The notes: generated by a model from the sequence alone, not told the origin. Numbered from the stretch's first letter, positions 1 to 8,058 are shown. The stretch is 48,307 nucleotides of DNA from Terriglobia bacterium (GCA_020073015.1 JAIQFZ010000078.1:1-48307); one strand, 5' to 3'. Made by a program: numbers and translations.

Positions 1-63
1 CAGCAAGCTACTAGCTTCTAGCCGCTAGCTAGTAGCTAGAAGCTCGTAGCCAGTAGCTGGTTC
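1..63. repeat. Degenerate heptanucleotide repeat forming an inverted repeat, 3' of nuoH
   Basis: Positions 1-63 divide into 7-bp units, most ending in TAG or AAG and starting with C (units at 8, 15, 22, 29, 36, 43, 50). The block also folds back: the 15-nt arm at 7-21 pairs with 36-50 with one mismatch, leaving a 14-nt loop. It begins two bases beyond the nuoH stop, so it lies in the nuoH/downstream-gene junction. It shares the 7-bp period and the inverted layout, but not the sequence, of the AT-rich repeats near 4.9 and 5.5-5.9 kb. The window edge may cut it. Function unknown; it could act as an mRNA processing or stabilising hairpin. Confidence 0.6.
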
Positions 64-64
64 T

Positions 65-1150
65 CTACGCTCTCCACGCCACAATCAGCGCCGTCACTAT
101 GACATTCGCCATCGCCACCGGCAGCAGGACCTTCCACCCAAACGCCATCAGTTGGTCATAGCGGAAGCGGGGAAGAGTCCAGCGCACCCAGACGTACAGA
201 AACATGAAAAAGAAAACTTTCAGACAGAACCAGACGACCGGCAGAACCATTTGCAGGAGCGGCGGTCCAAACACCGGGCCCAGCCAGCCGCCGAAAAACA
301 GCAGCGTCGCCAGGCAGGCCACCGTCACCATGTTCGCGTATTCCGCCATGAAGAACATGGCGAACTTCATGGCGCTGTATTCGGTGTGATACCCGGCAAC
401 CAGTTCCGACTCGGCTTCCGGCAGATCAAACGGCGTGCGGTTGGTCTCCGCGTAGGCCGAAATCAAATACGTGAAGAACGCCACCGGCTGAAGAAAAATG
501 TTCCAGTGCAAATGGCGCTGCGCTTCAACGATGTCGCGCAAACTGAAGCTGCCTGCCAGGATCAGCACTCCAACCAGCGACAGGCCGAGCGAGACTTCAT
601 AGCTGATCATCTGGGCACTGGCGCGCAGGCCGCCGAGCAGCGAATACTTGCTGTTCGACGACCATCCGGCGAGGGCGACACCGTACACGCCCATGGACGT
701 GATACCCAGGATCACCAGCAGCCCGATATTCAGGTCGGTAATCTGGAACGGCGTACTGATCGCATCGATCGTCAACCAGTGGCCGACATGGATCGCCGGA
801 ATTTCTATCCAATTGCCGAATGGAACCACCGAGATTGAGGTTATGGCGAAGACCACCGCAAGCATCGGGGCTGCGATGTAGAGCGTCTTGTAGACGTAGG
901 GTTGGGTCAGGTCTTCCTTAAAGATGAACTTGATGCCGTCTGCAAGGGGCTGCAACAAGCCAAACGGCCCTACCCGCGTGGGCCCCCAGCGGTTCTGGAT
1001 GTGAGCCGACACCTTGCGCTCCAGCCAGACGCTGTAGGCCACCGCCGTGAGCAGGACAAAAATCACGGCCACTGACTTGATGATCGAAATGATGACGTAC
1101 GTCGTTATGTTCAACGAAGTCTTCCGTCTCTGCTCGTGTGGCGCGGACAT
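65..1150 (-). CDS. nuoH: NADH-quinone oxidoreductase subunit H
   Basis: Membrane subunit of complex I that forms much of the quinone-binding chamber at the joint of the peripheral and membrane arms. The 361-residue product has about eight hydrophobic segments and family motifs: LLERK-like [17 protein letters not shown] near residues 42-58, then [20 protein letters not shown], and later [20 protein letters not shown], the acidic quinone-site loop. Length is normal for the family. The ATG at 1150 lies inside a 22-bp palindrome (1141-1162). A TTG at 1114, preceded by GGAAG, gives a product starting [10 protein letters not shown] that matches usual NuoH N-termini and may be the true start. It is last of the nuo genes seen here and follows nuoG by 43 nt. 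Confidence 0.95.
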   Translation of the reverse strand: MSAPHEQRRKTSLNITTYVIISIIKSVAVIFVLLTAVAYSVWLERKVSAHIQNRWGPTRVGPFGLLQPLADGIKFIFKEDLTQPYVYKTLYIAAPMLAVVFAITSISVVPFGNWIEIPAIHVGHWLTIDAISTPFQITDLNIGLLVILGITSMGVYGVALAGWSSNSKYSLLGGLRASAQMISYEVSLGLSLVGVLILAGSFSLRDIVEAQRHLHWNIFLQPVAFFTYLISAYAETNRTPFDLPEAESELVAGYHTEYSAMKFAMFFMAEYANMVTVACLATLLFFGGWLGPVFGPPLLQMVLPVVWFCLKVFFFMFLYVWVRWTLPRFRYDQLMAFGWKVLLPVAMANVIVTALIVAWRA

Positions 1151-1162
1151 TCCTGTCCGCGC
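1141..1162. repeat. REP-like perfect palindrome at the nuoG/nuoH junction
   Basis: Two 9-bp arms, GCGCGGACA and TGTCCGCGC, flank a 4-nt loop. In the nuo mRNA it would form a very stable hairpin. It contains the first ATG of the nuoH frame, so initiation there would be occluded when the hairpin forms. This favours the TTG start 36 nt downstream, or alternatively translational control of nuoH. The perfect arms and intergenic placement suggest a dispersed repetitive extragenic palindrome; other copies would have to be found elsewhere in the genome, as none was seen in this window. Confidence 0.6.
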
Positions 1163-1193
1163 GGTTTTGATCTACCCGACTGCTAATTCGTCC

Positions 1194-3548
1194 CTAGTCC
1201 GCCGCAATCTCTGATTCCGCTGGCTTGTTTTCATACACCGAATTCAGAGTATGCGAATACCGTCCCAAAGTTCCGGAGCTGAACAAATCGTCATTTGCCG
1301 GAACGATGAGTTCCGGCTTGTGAGAAGCGCCCACGCCGCAGTGTGCGATCTCGATGTGCTGATCGGCGCCCGCGAGCAGGTTGGTGCGCGAAACGTCGTA
1401 GCCCGCCACTACGCGCTGGATCTCGTCGAGAATGGCCATCGGATCAAAGGGCGTCATCTTCGGCTCAAGATTGTGCGCTTCGAGCCAAACGGCGTGACGA
1501 TCCGCTTCGCCCGACTGCGCGCCGCGCGTCTGTCCCATGTCGGCGTGCGTCCCGCCGCCAAATGGCACCAGGCTGCGCACATCGAAACCCATGGCGTCGG
1601 CAATGCGGACAATCATTTCGAAATCCGGCTTCGTCCCCGTGACCTCGCCCGCCTTCTTGACCAGTTGCAGATCGCCGCATGTGTTCGTAAAGGTGCCGGA
1701 CTTCTCATACGAATTTGCCGCCGGCAACACCACATCGGCGATCGTCGCCGTTTCGGTCAGGAACATGTCCTGAACCACTACCAAACTTTTCGAGAACGTG
1801 AACGGGTCGATTCCAAGGCGGCCGATCGGATTCGAGCCCACAACGTACAGAGCCTTCAGCTTCCCGGCTTTGGCCGCATCCACCATTTCCGGCAGACTCA
1901 AACCTTTTTCCGCAGGAAGCGCGCCCCAATCTTGCTGGAAGCGGCCGCCTTCGCTCACGGGTTGATAGCCGGGCAGCAGATCTGGATACAAGCCCATGTC
2001 GGCCGCGCCGCGCGAGTTTGCATAGTCGCCCAAGCAAATCAACTTCGCGCCAGAGAGGGAGGAGGAAACACTCACCAGCGTCTGGATGTCCTGCGCGCGC
2101 AGCTCGGAGCCAAACGCGATGACCAGATTCTGCTCGGCGCGGATTTTGTCTCGCAGCGCAGTCCATGCCTCGCGGGTCGTACCGTCGCTCACCAGCGAAT
2201 CGAGTTGGGAATCATCGCCGCCCAGGAAGGCGACCGCTTTCGCTTCCGCACCTGCCGGAAGCAGACCAAATCCAGCCGCCTGTTTCTGCAGCTTGATGGG
2301 CGCAGAGTTGATCACGTACAGCTTCGCCCGGCGCAGCCGGACGTTGGTGCGGATCTGCCACGCCAGCAGCGGATGCTGGTTCGTCGGATCGTTGCCAATC
2401 AGCAAGATCGCGGGCGCGGTCAATACGTCGCGCATGGAGGCCGTCTGACCGGGCTTGCTATGCAGTGCCGCCGCCAGGGCAGGGAAGTCGGCCGTGCGGT
2501 GATGATCGACGTTATTGGTCTTCAGCACGACGCGGGCAAATTTCGAGAGCAGGTAATTTTCTTCATTCGTCGTGCGGGTCGAGCCGACCACGCCGATGGC
2601 TAATCCGCCGTCTTTGTCGCGTACCTCGGCAAAGCGTTTCCCAATCAGCTCAAACGCCTCTTCCCAGGTGGAAGGCATCAGCTTGCCGCTCTTGCGGATC
2701 AGCGGCTGCATGATGCGTTCTTCGCTGTGCGCAAAGTCGAACGCGTAGCGCCCCTTGATACACAGGAAGTCGTTATTGATCCCGCTCTTGTCGCGGTTAT
2801 CGCCGCGCACAATCTCCATGCCGGTGTCGCAGCGGCGCACGCCCAGCGTGGTCTTGCAGCCGTCGCCGCAATGGGTGCAGACCGTGCCCACGTGATTCAT
2901 TTCCCACGGGCGAGTCTTGTAGCGATAGGCTCCGGAAGTGAGTGCGCCGACCGGGCAAATGTCGATGCACATGCCGCACTCTTCGCACTCCAGGTGATCG
3001 TCCTGATTGGGCGCGATGATGGAACTGACGCCGCGGTTCTGCACACCCAGCGCCCAGACGTCCATGCCCTCACCACACACCCGGACGCAGCGGTAACAAA
3101 GGATACAGCGCGGGCGGTCAAAGTACACCACCGGAGACCACTGCTGTTCCTCGCGGTGGTTCTTGGCCTCCATGAATTTCGACTCGGAGGCGCCATACGA
3201 GAACGTCATGTCCTGCAATTCGCACTCACCGCCGGCGTCGCACACCGGACAGTCCAGCGGATGATTGCCGAGCAGCAACTCGACCATCGCCTTGCGAGCC
3301 TGGCGGACTTCGTCGTTGTCGGTCGCGACGACCATGCCCTCGGTGACCACCGTGGTGCAGGCGGTCTGCAACTTGGGCATCTTCTCGATCTTCACCACGC
3401 ACATGCGGCAGGCGCCCTGCAGCGATAGGCCCGGGTAATAGCAGAAGGAGGGCACTTCGATGCCGACACTCTTGCAGGCCTCGATCAGCAGCGTCCCCGC
3501 GGGAGCCGTGAGCTTCTTGCCATCGACAGTGAGATTGACGTCAGCCAT
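1194..3548 (-). CDS. nuoG: NADH-quinone oxidoreductase subunit G
   Basis: Iron-sulfur subunit of the complex I peripheral arm that carries electrons from NuoF/E towards NuoI/B. About 784 residues. The N-terminal [2Fe-2S] ferredoxin domain has Cys36, 47, 50 and 64. It is followed by the His/Cys N5-type cluster site (HPLDCPVCDAGGECELQD), the N4-type CxxCxxC plus CEECGMCIDICP ligands, and a molybdopterin-oxidoreductase-like domain starting with CTHCGDGC, which may bind a further cluster. The frame opens further upstream (3599) inside nuoF; the ATG at 3548 is chosen because the product then begins MADVNLTVDG, the usual ferredoxin start, five bases after the nuoF stop. The C-terminal MopB part is catalytically inactive in this family. 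Confidence 0.95.
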   Translation of the reverse strand: MADVNLTVDGKKLTAPAGTLLIEACKSVGIEVPSFCYYPGLSLQGACRMCVVKIEKMPKLQTACTTVVTEGMVVATDNDEVRQARKAMVELLLGNHPLDCPVCDAGGECELQDMTFSYGASESKFMEAKNHREEQQWSPVVYFDRPRCILCYRCVRVCGEGMDVWALGVQNRGVSSIIAPNQDDHLECEECGMCIDICPVGALTSGAYRYKTRPWEMNHVGTVCTHCGDGCKTTLGVRRCDTGMEIVRGDNRDKSGINNDFLCIKGRYAFDFAHSEERIMQPLIRKSGKLMPSTWEEAFELIGKRFAEVRDKDGGLAIGVVGSTRTTNEENYLLSKFARVVLKTNNVDHHRTADFPALAAALHSKPGQTASMRDVLTAPAILLIGNDPTNQHPLLAWQIRTNVRLRRAKLYVINSAPIKLQKQAAGFGLLPAGAEAKAVAFLGGDDSQLDSLVSDGTTREAWTALRDKIRAEQNLVIAFGSELRAQDIQTLVSVSSSLSGAKLICLGDYANSRGAADMGLYPDLLPGYQPVSEGGRFQQDWGALPAEKGLSLPEMVDAAKAGKLKALYVVGSNPIGRLGIDPFTFSKSLVVVQDMFLTETATIADVVLPAANSYEKSGTFTNTCGDLQLVKKAGEVTGTKPDFEMIVRIADAMGFDVRSLVPFGGGTHADMGQTRGAQSGEADRHAVWLEAHNLEPKMTPFDPMAILDEIQRVVAGYDVSRTNLLAGADQHIEIAHCGVGASHKPELIVPANDDLFSSGTLGRYSHTLNSVYENKPAESEIAAD

Positions 3549-3553
3549 TCTTT

Positions 3554-4867
3554 TTACGCCATCGCCGGGATACGATCCGCCGCCTTCTCGAACGGGCACG
3601 GTTTGCCATCCAGGTGATCTTCAAATTCCTTTCTGAACTTCTTCACGAATGCCATGGTGGGCATCGCGGCCGCGTCTCCGAGCGGACAGAATGTTTTGCC
3701 CAGCATGTTCTCGGAGAGGTAATAAATATTGTCGATATCTTTCTTCAGCCCGGCGCCGGCATGGAAGCGCGTCAGCGTCTTCTTGAGCCAGTCGGTGCCT
3801 TCACGGCACGGGATGCACCAGCCGCAGCTTTCATGCTGGTAGAACTTGATAGTGCGCAGCGCGAAATTGACGATGCAGGTCGTGTCATCGAGTACCACCA
3901 CGCCACCCGACCCTAGCATCGATCCCGCCTTCCCCACCGAATCGAAGTCCATCGGAATATCAATTTCTTCGGGAAGCAGCACCGGGGTCGACGACCCACC
4001 GGGCACCACCGCCTTCAGTCCACGGCCGTTCGGAATGCCGCCGCCAACCTCGTAGATCATCTTCTTGAGGTTGTAGCCCATCGGCAACTCGTACACACCC
4101 GGCTTGTTCAGGTTTCCGCTCAGGCAGAACAGGCGCGTGCCACCATTTTTGGGCGTGCCCAGTCCGGCATACCATTCCGCGCCGCCCAGGATGATGTGAG
4201 GGACGGCTGCCAGCGTCTCCGCATTATTAATGACCGTCGGCCCGCCCCACAGCCCAACCACGGCTGGGAAGGGCGGCCGGATGCGCGGGACGCCACGCTT
4301 GCCTTCGAGCGATTCCATCAGCGCCGATTCTTCGCCGACCTCGTACGCTCCCGCTCCACCGTGCCAGTAGATGTCGAGATCGTATCCGCTGCCGAAAATG
4401 TTCTTGCCCAGGAAGCCTTTGGCGTACGCGTCCTTGATTGCCTTCTGCATGATCACTGACAGGTAGCGATACTCGCCGCGAATGTAGATGTAGCCGGTAT
4501 GCGATTGCACCGCGATGGCGGCAATCATCACGCCTTCAATCACGGAGTGCGGATCATGCTCAAAGATCAGGCGGTCTTTGCATGTCCCGGGCTCGCTCTC
4601 GTCGCCGTTGCACAAAACGTACTTCGGCTTGGCCGACTGCTTCGGGACAAACGACCACTTCATGCCGGTGGAGAATCCGGCGCCGCCACGCCCGCGCAGC
4701 CCGGAATTCTTGACCTCGTTGATGATCGCGTCCGGCTGCATGCTGAGCGCCTTCTGCACGGCTTTGTAGCCGTCCAGTTGGAGGTAGCGATCGATATCCG
4801 TCGCCCCCTGGCCAAAGCGCTTCGAGATCACGCGCACTTCGTCGGGATGGGAAACTAGAGAAGCCAT
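3554..4867 (-). CDS. nuoF: NADH-quinone oxidoreductase subunit F
   Basis: NADH- and FMN-binding subunit of complex I, the electron entry point. The 437-residue product has the nucleotide/FMN motif GLRGRGGAGFSTGMKW (about residues 56-71), the acidic NADH region around YCNGDESEPGT-like CNGDESEPGTCKDR, a SLBB-type domain, and the N3 [4Fe-4S] ligands in ESCGWCIPCREG plus the later Cys in TFCPLGDAA. The frame extends upstream to 4930, but that extension is translated heptad repeat. The ATG at 4867 (MASLVSHPDEV) matches family N-termini. It overlaps no neighbour: the stop lies 5 nt before nuoG, and the repeat hairpin at 4879-4946 separates it from nuoE. Confidence 0.96.
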   Translation of the reverse strand: MASLVSHPDEVRVISKRFGQGATDIDRYLQLDGYKAVQKALSMQPDAIINEVKNSGLRGRGGAGFSTGMKWSFVPKQSAKPKYVLCNGDESEPGTCKDRLIFEHDPHSVIEGVMIAAIAVQSHTGYIYIRGEYRYLSVIMQKAIKDAYAKGFLGKNIFGSGYDLDIYWHGGAGAYEVGEESALMESLEGKRGVPRIRPPFPAVVGLWGGPTVINNAETLAAVPHIILGGAEWYAGLGTPKNGGTRLFCLSGNLNKPGVYELPMGYNLKKMIYEVGGGIPNGRGLKAVVPGGSSTPVLLPEEIDIPMDFDSVGKAGSMLGSGGVVVLDDTTCIVNFALRTIKFYQHESCGWCIPCREGTDWLKKTLTRFHAGAGLKKDIDNIYYLSENMLGKTFCPLGDAAAMPTMAFVKKFRKEFEDHLDGKPCPFEKAADRIPAMA

Positions 4868-4878
4868 TTGAAATTGGT

Positions 4879-4946
4879 AATTTGTAATTTGTAATTGAAA
4901 ATCCAAAACCTTTGCGCACCGGCTTTTCAATTACAGATCACAAATT
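4879..4946. repeat. AT-rich heptad repeats as a 23-bp inverted repeat between nuoE and nuoF
   Basis: The left arm, 4879-4901, is built of GTAATTT units. The right arm, 4924-4946, is its reverse complement at 21 of 23 positions, with further heptads continuing out to 4962. Only 22 nt (4902-4923) lie between the arms. In the nuo transcript this gives a long stem with a short loop immediately upstream of the nuoF start. The arms closely match those that bound the four-helix-bundle gene at 5451-5868, so this looks like a gene-less copy of the same element. It is sharply AT-rich compared with the flanking nuo genes. Confidence 0.75.
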
Positions 4947-4958
4947 TCAGATTACAAA

Positions 4959-5441
4959 TTACATCGTTCCCTTCTTCTTGTACTCGTCGAGAACTTGATC
5001 CATCTTGTCGACCGTCAGGTTCTCGTGAAAATCGTAGTTGACCTGTACGGCCGGGGCCCAACTGCACGCCCCGATACATTCGACTTCTTCCAGCGAAAAC
5101 AAGCCGTCCTGCGTGGTGCCTTTGTGGCCGATGCCGAGTTTCTTCTGGCAATGGTTGAGCAGTTCCTCGCCTCCGCGCAGCATGCAGGCGATATTTGTGC
5201 ACACCTGCACGTTGTATTTGCCCCGCGGCTTGGTGGTCAGCATTGAGTAATAACTGATCACGTTGCGAACTTCGAGTTCGGTCAGGTCCAGCCGCTGCGC
5301 CAGTTCGACAATGACTTCGTCGGTCAGTGCGCCGGCTTCGTCCTGCGCGTAAAGAAGGGTCGGCACGAGCGCGGAACGCTTGGTTGGGTAATGCGTGAGC
5401 ATGTCGGCGAAGCGCTGTTCGAACTCTTGTGAGAACTTCAT
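4959..5441 (-). CDS. nuoE: NADH-quinone oxidoreductase subunit E
   Basis: Small [2Fe-2S] subunit of the NADH dehydrogenase module, partner of NuoF. 160 residues, the usual length. The N-terminal helical bundle is followed by a thioredoxin-like ferredoxin domain with the four cluster ligands Cys81, Cys86 (CTNIAC), Cys122 and Cys126 (CIGAC). The start MKFSQEFEQRF fits the family. Both flanks hold heptad-repeat stem-loops rather than the short overlaps seen between nuoA, C and D. Its codons and composition are like its neighbours, so the repeats, not the gene, are the foreign-looking component. Confidence 0.95.
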   Translation of the reverse strand: MKFSQEFEQRFADMLTHYPTKRSALVPTLLYAQDEAGALTDEVIVELAQRLDLTELEVRNVISYYSMLTTKPRGKYNVQVCTNIACMLRGGEELLNHCQKKLGIGHKGTTQDGLFSLEEVECIGACSWAPAVQVNYDFHENLTVDKMDQVLDEYKKKGTM

Positions 5442-5450
5442 AGATTTGTA

Positions 5451-5868
5451 ATTGGCAATTTGTGATTTGTAATTTTACCGTCTCAGCTACGTTTCCGAAC
5501 CGATTGTTGCGTTACGGTGAAGATCGCCGTCAGCTCCCTCGATTCTTGGAGCAACTCTTCTAATAACGCCATCCGTACAATTCCTGCGTCTGCCAACATC
5601 TCCAACCAGAATCCGCTCTCGTCCGCTTCCTCCACCATTCCCCAATTCGTGCTGCAAACTCAGCTCGCGACCTGGCTCGGCAAGATGCCCGGTAGTTCGC
5701 GGCTACCGAAGTCCCACATCGCAAAAGCTGTTTCCCTATGACCTGTGCATCTGCGGTCCGCGGCAACGAGCGATAGAGTTTCACCACCCGGAGCGCAAAC
5801 GATTTCGTCCGCGCGCGCAACTCATCCGGAGTCATGAGCTTTTCGATTACAAATTACAAATTACCAAT
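5451..5868 (-). repeat. Inverted heptad-repeat element enclosing an S23-family gene (intervening-sequence-like)
   Basis: Arms at 5451-5473 and 5846-5868 are reverse complements at 21 of 23 positions; in the minus-strand RNA one of the two differences becomes a G-U pair. Heptads (consensus AAATTAC or its complement) continue past the arms. The 372 nt between them hold essentially only the four-helix-bundle gene. The element fills the nuoD/nuoE junction, which would otherwise be short. 23S rRNA intervening sequences of Leptospira and Coxiella have the same plan: complementary ends that form an RNase III substrate and a loop encoding an S23 four-helix protein. The comparison to an mRNA-borne version is inference. 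Confidence 0.7.
5483..5835 (-). pseudogene. Four-helix-bundle protein (23S rRNA IVS / S23 family), frameshifted
   Basis: The frame from ATG 5835 reads MTPDELRARTKSFALRVVKL then GTSVAANYRASCRARSRAEFAARIG, which is typical of the S23 four-helix-bundle family (also related to the Avd accessory protein of diversity-generating retroelements). After IG the frame drifts. Resuming in the adjacent frame gives MVEEADESGFWLEMLADAG and a family-like C-terminus that stops at 5483. One missing base near a GGGG run, around 5625, explains this. As it stands translation ends at about 5560 after 91 residues. Expected full length is about 117 residues. The cellular role of this family is unknown. Real mutation or a homopolymer consensus error are both possible. 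Confidence 0.8.
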
Positions 5869-5871
5869 GGC

Positions 5872-7077
5872 TTACCGGTCGATGTCTCCCAGCACCACAT
5901 CAATGCTTCCAATGGCCGCGATCACATCCGCAATGAGGTGTCCTTCACACATCTTGGACAGCGCCTGCAGGTTGGCATACGACGGACCGCGCATGTGCAC
6001 GCGATACGGCTTGGCCGTCCCATCGCTCACGATGTAGTAGCCCATTTCGCCGCGCGGCGACTCGACTGCCTGGTAAACCTCACCCGCCGGAACCGAGAAG
6101 CCCTCGGTGATGATCTTGAAGTGATAGATGAGGGCTTCCATCTGCGTCTTCATGTTCTCGCGGTCGGGAAGAACGACCTTCGGCGCGTCCGCTTTCACCG
6201 GCCCTTCCGGCATTCCCGCCAGCGCTTGCTGGACGATGCCGATCGACTCCCGCAGTTCCTGGACGCGGCATACATATCGTGCAAATACATCACCTTCCGT
6301 GGAAACCGGAACCTCGAACTTGAAGTTTTCGTAGCCCGTGTAGGGAGCATCGCGCCGCAGATCAATATCCACGCCGCTGCCGCGCAGAGTCGGGCCACAC
6401 GCGCCGAGCGCAATCGCGTCGTCCATGCTCAGCCGCCCCACGCCCTTGGTGCGCATCATGAAGATCGGATTCCCGGTCAGCAGCCCTTCGTACTCATCCA
6501 CATTGCCGGGAAAGCGATCGGCAAACTTCTTCACCTTCTCGAAGAATCCGAGCGGCGGTTCCAGCGCCAGCCCGCCGATGCGGAAGTACGACGTCATCAT
6601 CCGCTGCCCGCTGACCATCTCAAAGAAGCGGAGGACGTCCTCGCGCTCGCGGAAGCAATACAAGAAGACCGTCATCGCCCCGAGGTCCATGGCGTGCGTG
6701 CCCAGCCAGACCAAGTGCGAGTTGATGCGGGTCAACTCATTCATCAGGACTCGCATCCACTGCGCCTTGGGTGGAATCTCCAGCCCCAGCAATTTCTCCA
6801 CTGCCAGGCAGTAGGTCAGGTTGTTGGTGAGGGGGCACAGGTAGTCGATGCGGTCGGTCAGCGGCACGACCTGCTGGTAGAACTTGGCCTCGCAGGTCTT
6901 CTCGATCCCCGTGTGCAGGTAGCCGATCTCCGGCATCAGGCGCACCACGGTTTCGCCGTCAATCTCAAGCACCAGTCGCAGCACTCCGTGGGTCGACGGG
7001 TGTTGCGGACCCATATTGAGGACGAGGGTGCGGTCCTGGCTTGGTTCTGTGACAGTAGCGGCGGGGAATTGCGTCAT
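5872..7077 (-). CDS. nuoD: NADH-quinone oxidoreductase subunit D
   Basis: The 49-kDa-type subunit of complex I, which forms the quinone-reduction site with NuoB and NuoH. 401 residues, full length. Recognisable parts are NMGPQHPSTHGVLRLVLEIDGE near the N-terminus (the quinone-site His/loop), IGYLHTGIEKTCE, the GVDYLCP-like region, and the C-terminal GDIDR ending shared with [NiFe]-hydrogenase large-subunit relatives. It starts 3 nt after the nuoC stop, implying translational coupling. Its quinone-site partner nuoB is not in this operon segment. Confidence 0.96.
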   Translation of the reverse strand: MTQFPAATVTEPSQDRTLVLNMGPQHPSTHGVLRLVLEIDGETVVRLMPEIGYLHTGIEKTCEAKFYQQVVPLTDRIDYLCPLTNNLTYCLAVEKLLGLEIPPKAQWMRVLMNELTRINSHLVWLGTHAMDLGAMTVFLYCFREREDVLRFFEMVSGQRMMTSYFRIGGLALEPPLGFFEKVKKFADRFPGNVDEYEGLLTGNPIFMMRTKGVGRLSMDDAIALGACGPTLRGSGVDIDLRRDAPYTGYENFKFEVPVSTEGDVFARYVCRVQELRESIGIVQQALAGMPEGPVKADAPKVVLPDRENMKTQMEALIYHFKIITEGFSVPAGEVYQAVESPRGEMGYYIVSDGTAKPYRVHMRGPSYANLQALSKMCEGHLIADVIAAIGSIDVVLGDIDR

Positions 7078-7080
7078 GAC

Positions 7081-7578
7081 TTACCGGTAACCTTCCACCG
7101 GGTAGTCTTTCCGCAGGGGATGACCTTCCCAGTTGTCGGGCATCATGATGCGTTTCAGGTTCGGGTGGCCGGTGAAGCGGACGCCGAAGAGATCGAAGAC
7201 TTCGCGCTCGTAGAAATTGGCGGACGGCCAGACCGAGGTCACCGACTCAATCGCGGGGCTCGAACCGTCGAGCTTTGCCTTCAACCGCACCCGCTCCTTC
7301 TTCGGAATCGAAAGCAGGTGATACACCACTTCAAAGCGCGGCTCCGACGGATACCAGTCCACCGCCGTGAGATCGCAGAGATAATTAAAAGGACAGTCGG
7401 GGTCGTCCCGCAGAATGGCACAAGCTTCGCGGATCGAGCCTTTCTCAACCCAGATCGTCAGTTCCTCGCGGTCGAACTTTACCGCCTCGACCACCGGCGC
7501 GTTCCATGCCAGCAGGCGAGCGAGCGCGGGATGCGCCTTCAGTTGTTCGACATCGGTAATCGCGGGAGCCAGTGCCAT
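7081..7578 (-). CDS. nuoC: NADH-quinone oxidoreductase subunit C
   Basis: The 30-kDa-type subunit of the peripheral arm. 165 residues with the family core: LCDLTAVDWYP (about residues 67-77), FEVVYHLLS, and the conserved ERE(V)FDLFGVRFTGHPNLKRIMMPDNWEGHPLRKDYP near the C-terminus. It is a free-standing subunit, not fused to NuoD or NuoB as in some bacteria. The ATG directly abuts the nuoA stop codon with no gap. Confidence 0.95.
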   Translation of the reverse strand: MALAPAITDVEQLKAHPALARLLAWNAPVVEAVKFDREELTIWVEKGSIREACAILRDDPDCPFNYLCDLTAVDWYPSEPRFEVVYHLLSIPKKERVRLKAKLDGSSPAIESVTSVWPSANFYEREVFDLFGVRFTGHPNLKRIMMPDNWEGHPLRKDYPVEGYR

Positions 7579-7974
7579 TTAGACATCCCCTCGTCTAGCG
7601 CTGCGCAAACCCCAGTCGAGCACGCCTTTTTTCCACACATAGAAGAGACCGACCAGGAAGATGGCAATGTAAACGATCATCTCCCAGAATCCGAACATCT
7701 TCAGTTCGCGCAGGATGATGGCCCAGGGATAGAGGAACACGGCTTCCACGTCGAACAGAATGAACAGCATCGCGACCATGTAGAACTTGACCGAGAAGCG
7801 TTCCCGGGCGTCGCCGATGGGCGGAACTCCGCATTCATAGGGAGACAGCTTCGCTCGATTGGGCTTATGTTGCCCGATCAGCCACGACAGGGTCACAATC
7901 GCGCCCGCAATGACCGTGGCGATGCCGAAATGCAGCAAGAGGGGCAGGTAGCGAGCGAAATAATTGTCCGGCAT
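7579..7974 (-). CDS. nuoA: NADH-quinone oxidoreductase subunit A
   Basis: Small membrane subunit of complex I, 131 residues with three predicted transmembrane helices (about 10-30, 65-87 and 94-112). The conserved ESG-type loop appears as YECGVPPIGDARERFSVKFY, containing the invariant Cys, and is followed by the acidic FDVEAVFLYPWA segment. It is the first gene of the operon as read here. The next gene downstream is nuoC, so nuoB is absent from its usual position. Upstream sequence 7975-8124 is shared with a divergent gene. Confidence 0.95.
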   Translation of the reverse strand: MPDNYFARYLPLLLHFGIATVIAGAIVTLSWLIGQHKPNRAKLSPYECGVPPIGDARERFSVKFYMVAMLFILFDVEAVFLYPWAIILRELKMFGFWEMIVYIAIFLVGLFYVWKKGVLDWGLRSARRGDV

Positions 7975-7986
7975 AGGAGGAGCTAG

Positions 7987-8015
7987 ATATAATGCGCGCC
8001 AAGCAATACAGTAAA
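7987..8015 (-). promoter_or_regulatory. Possible nuo operon promoter
   Basis: On the minus strand TTTACT (8010-8015) and TTATAT (7987-7992) are separated by 17 bp, giving a weak match to a sigma-70-type promoter just upstream of nuoA. The start site would lie only a few bases from the nuoA ATG at 7974, giving a very short leader; the coding strand there reads CTCCTCCT and has no purine-rich Shine-Dalgarno sequence. Confidence 0.3.
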
Positions 8016-8058
8016 CGTTCTAGATTAGTTTTTGGCTGGTAAAAGTGTCAAGCTAAGC

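Noticed and set aside
5938-7986. 682-codon plus-strand open frame opposite nuoD/nuoC/nuoA
   Set aside because: It is antisense to three well-conserved nuo genes, is Arg/His-rich with no domain, and is the expected mirror frame of high-GC coding sequence. The same holds for other long antisense frames over nuoG, the permeases, the kinase and the amidase.
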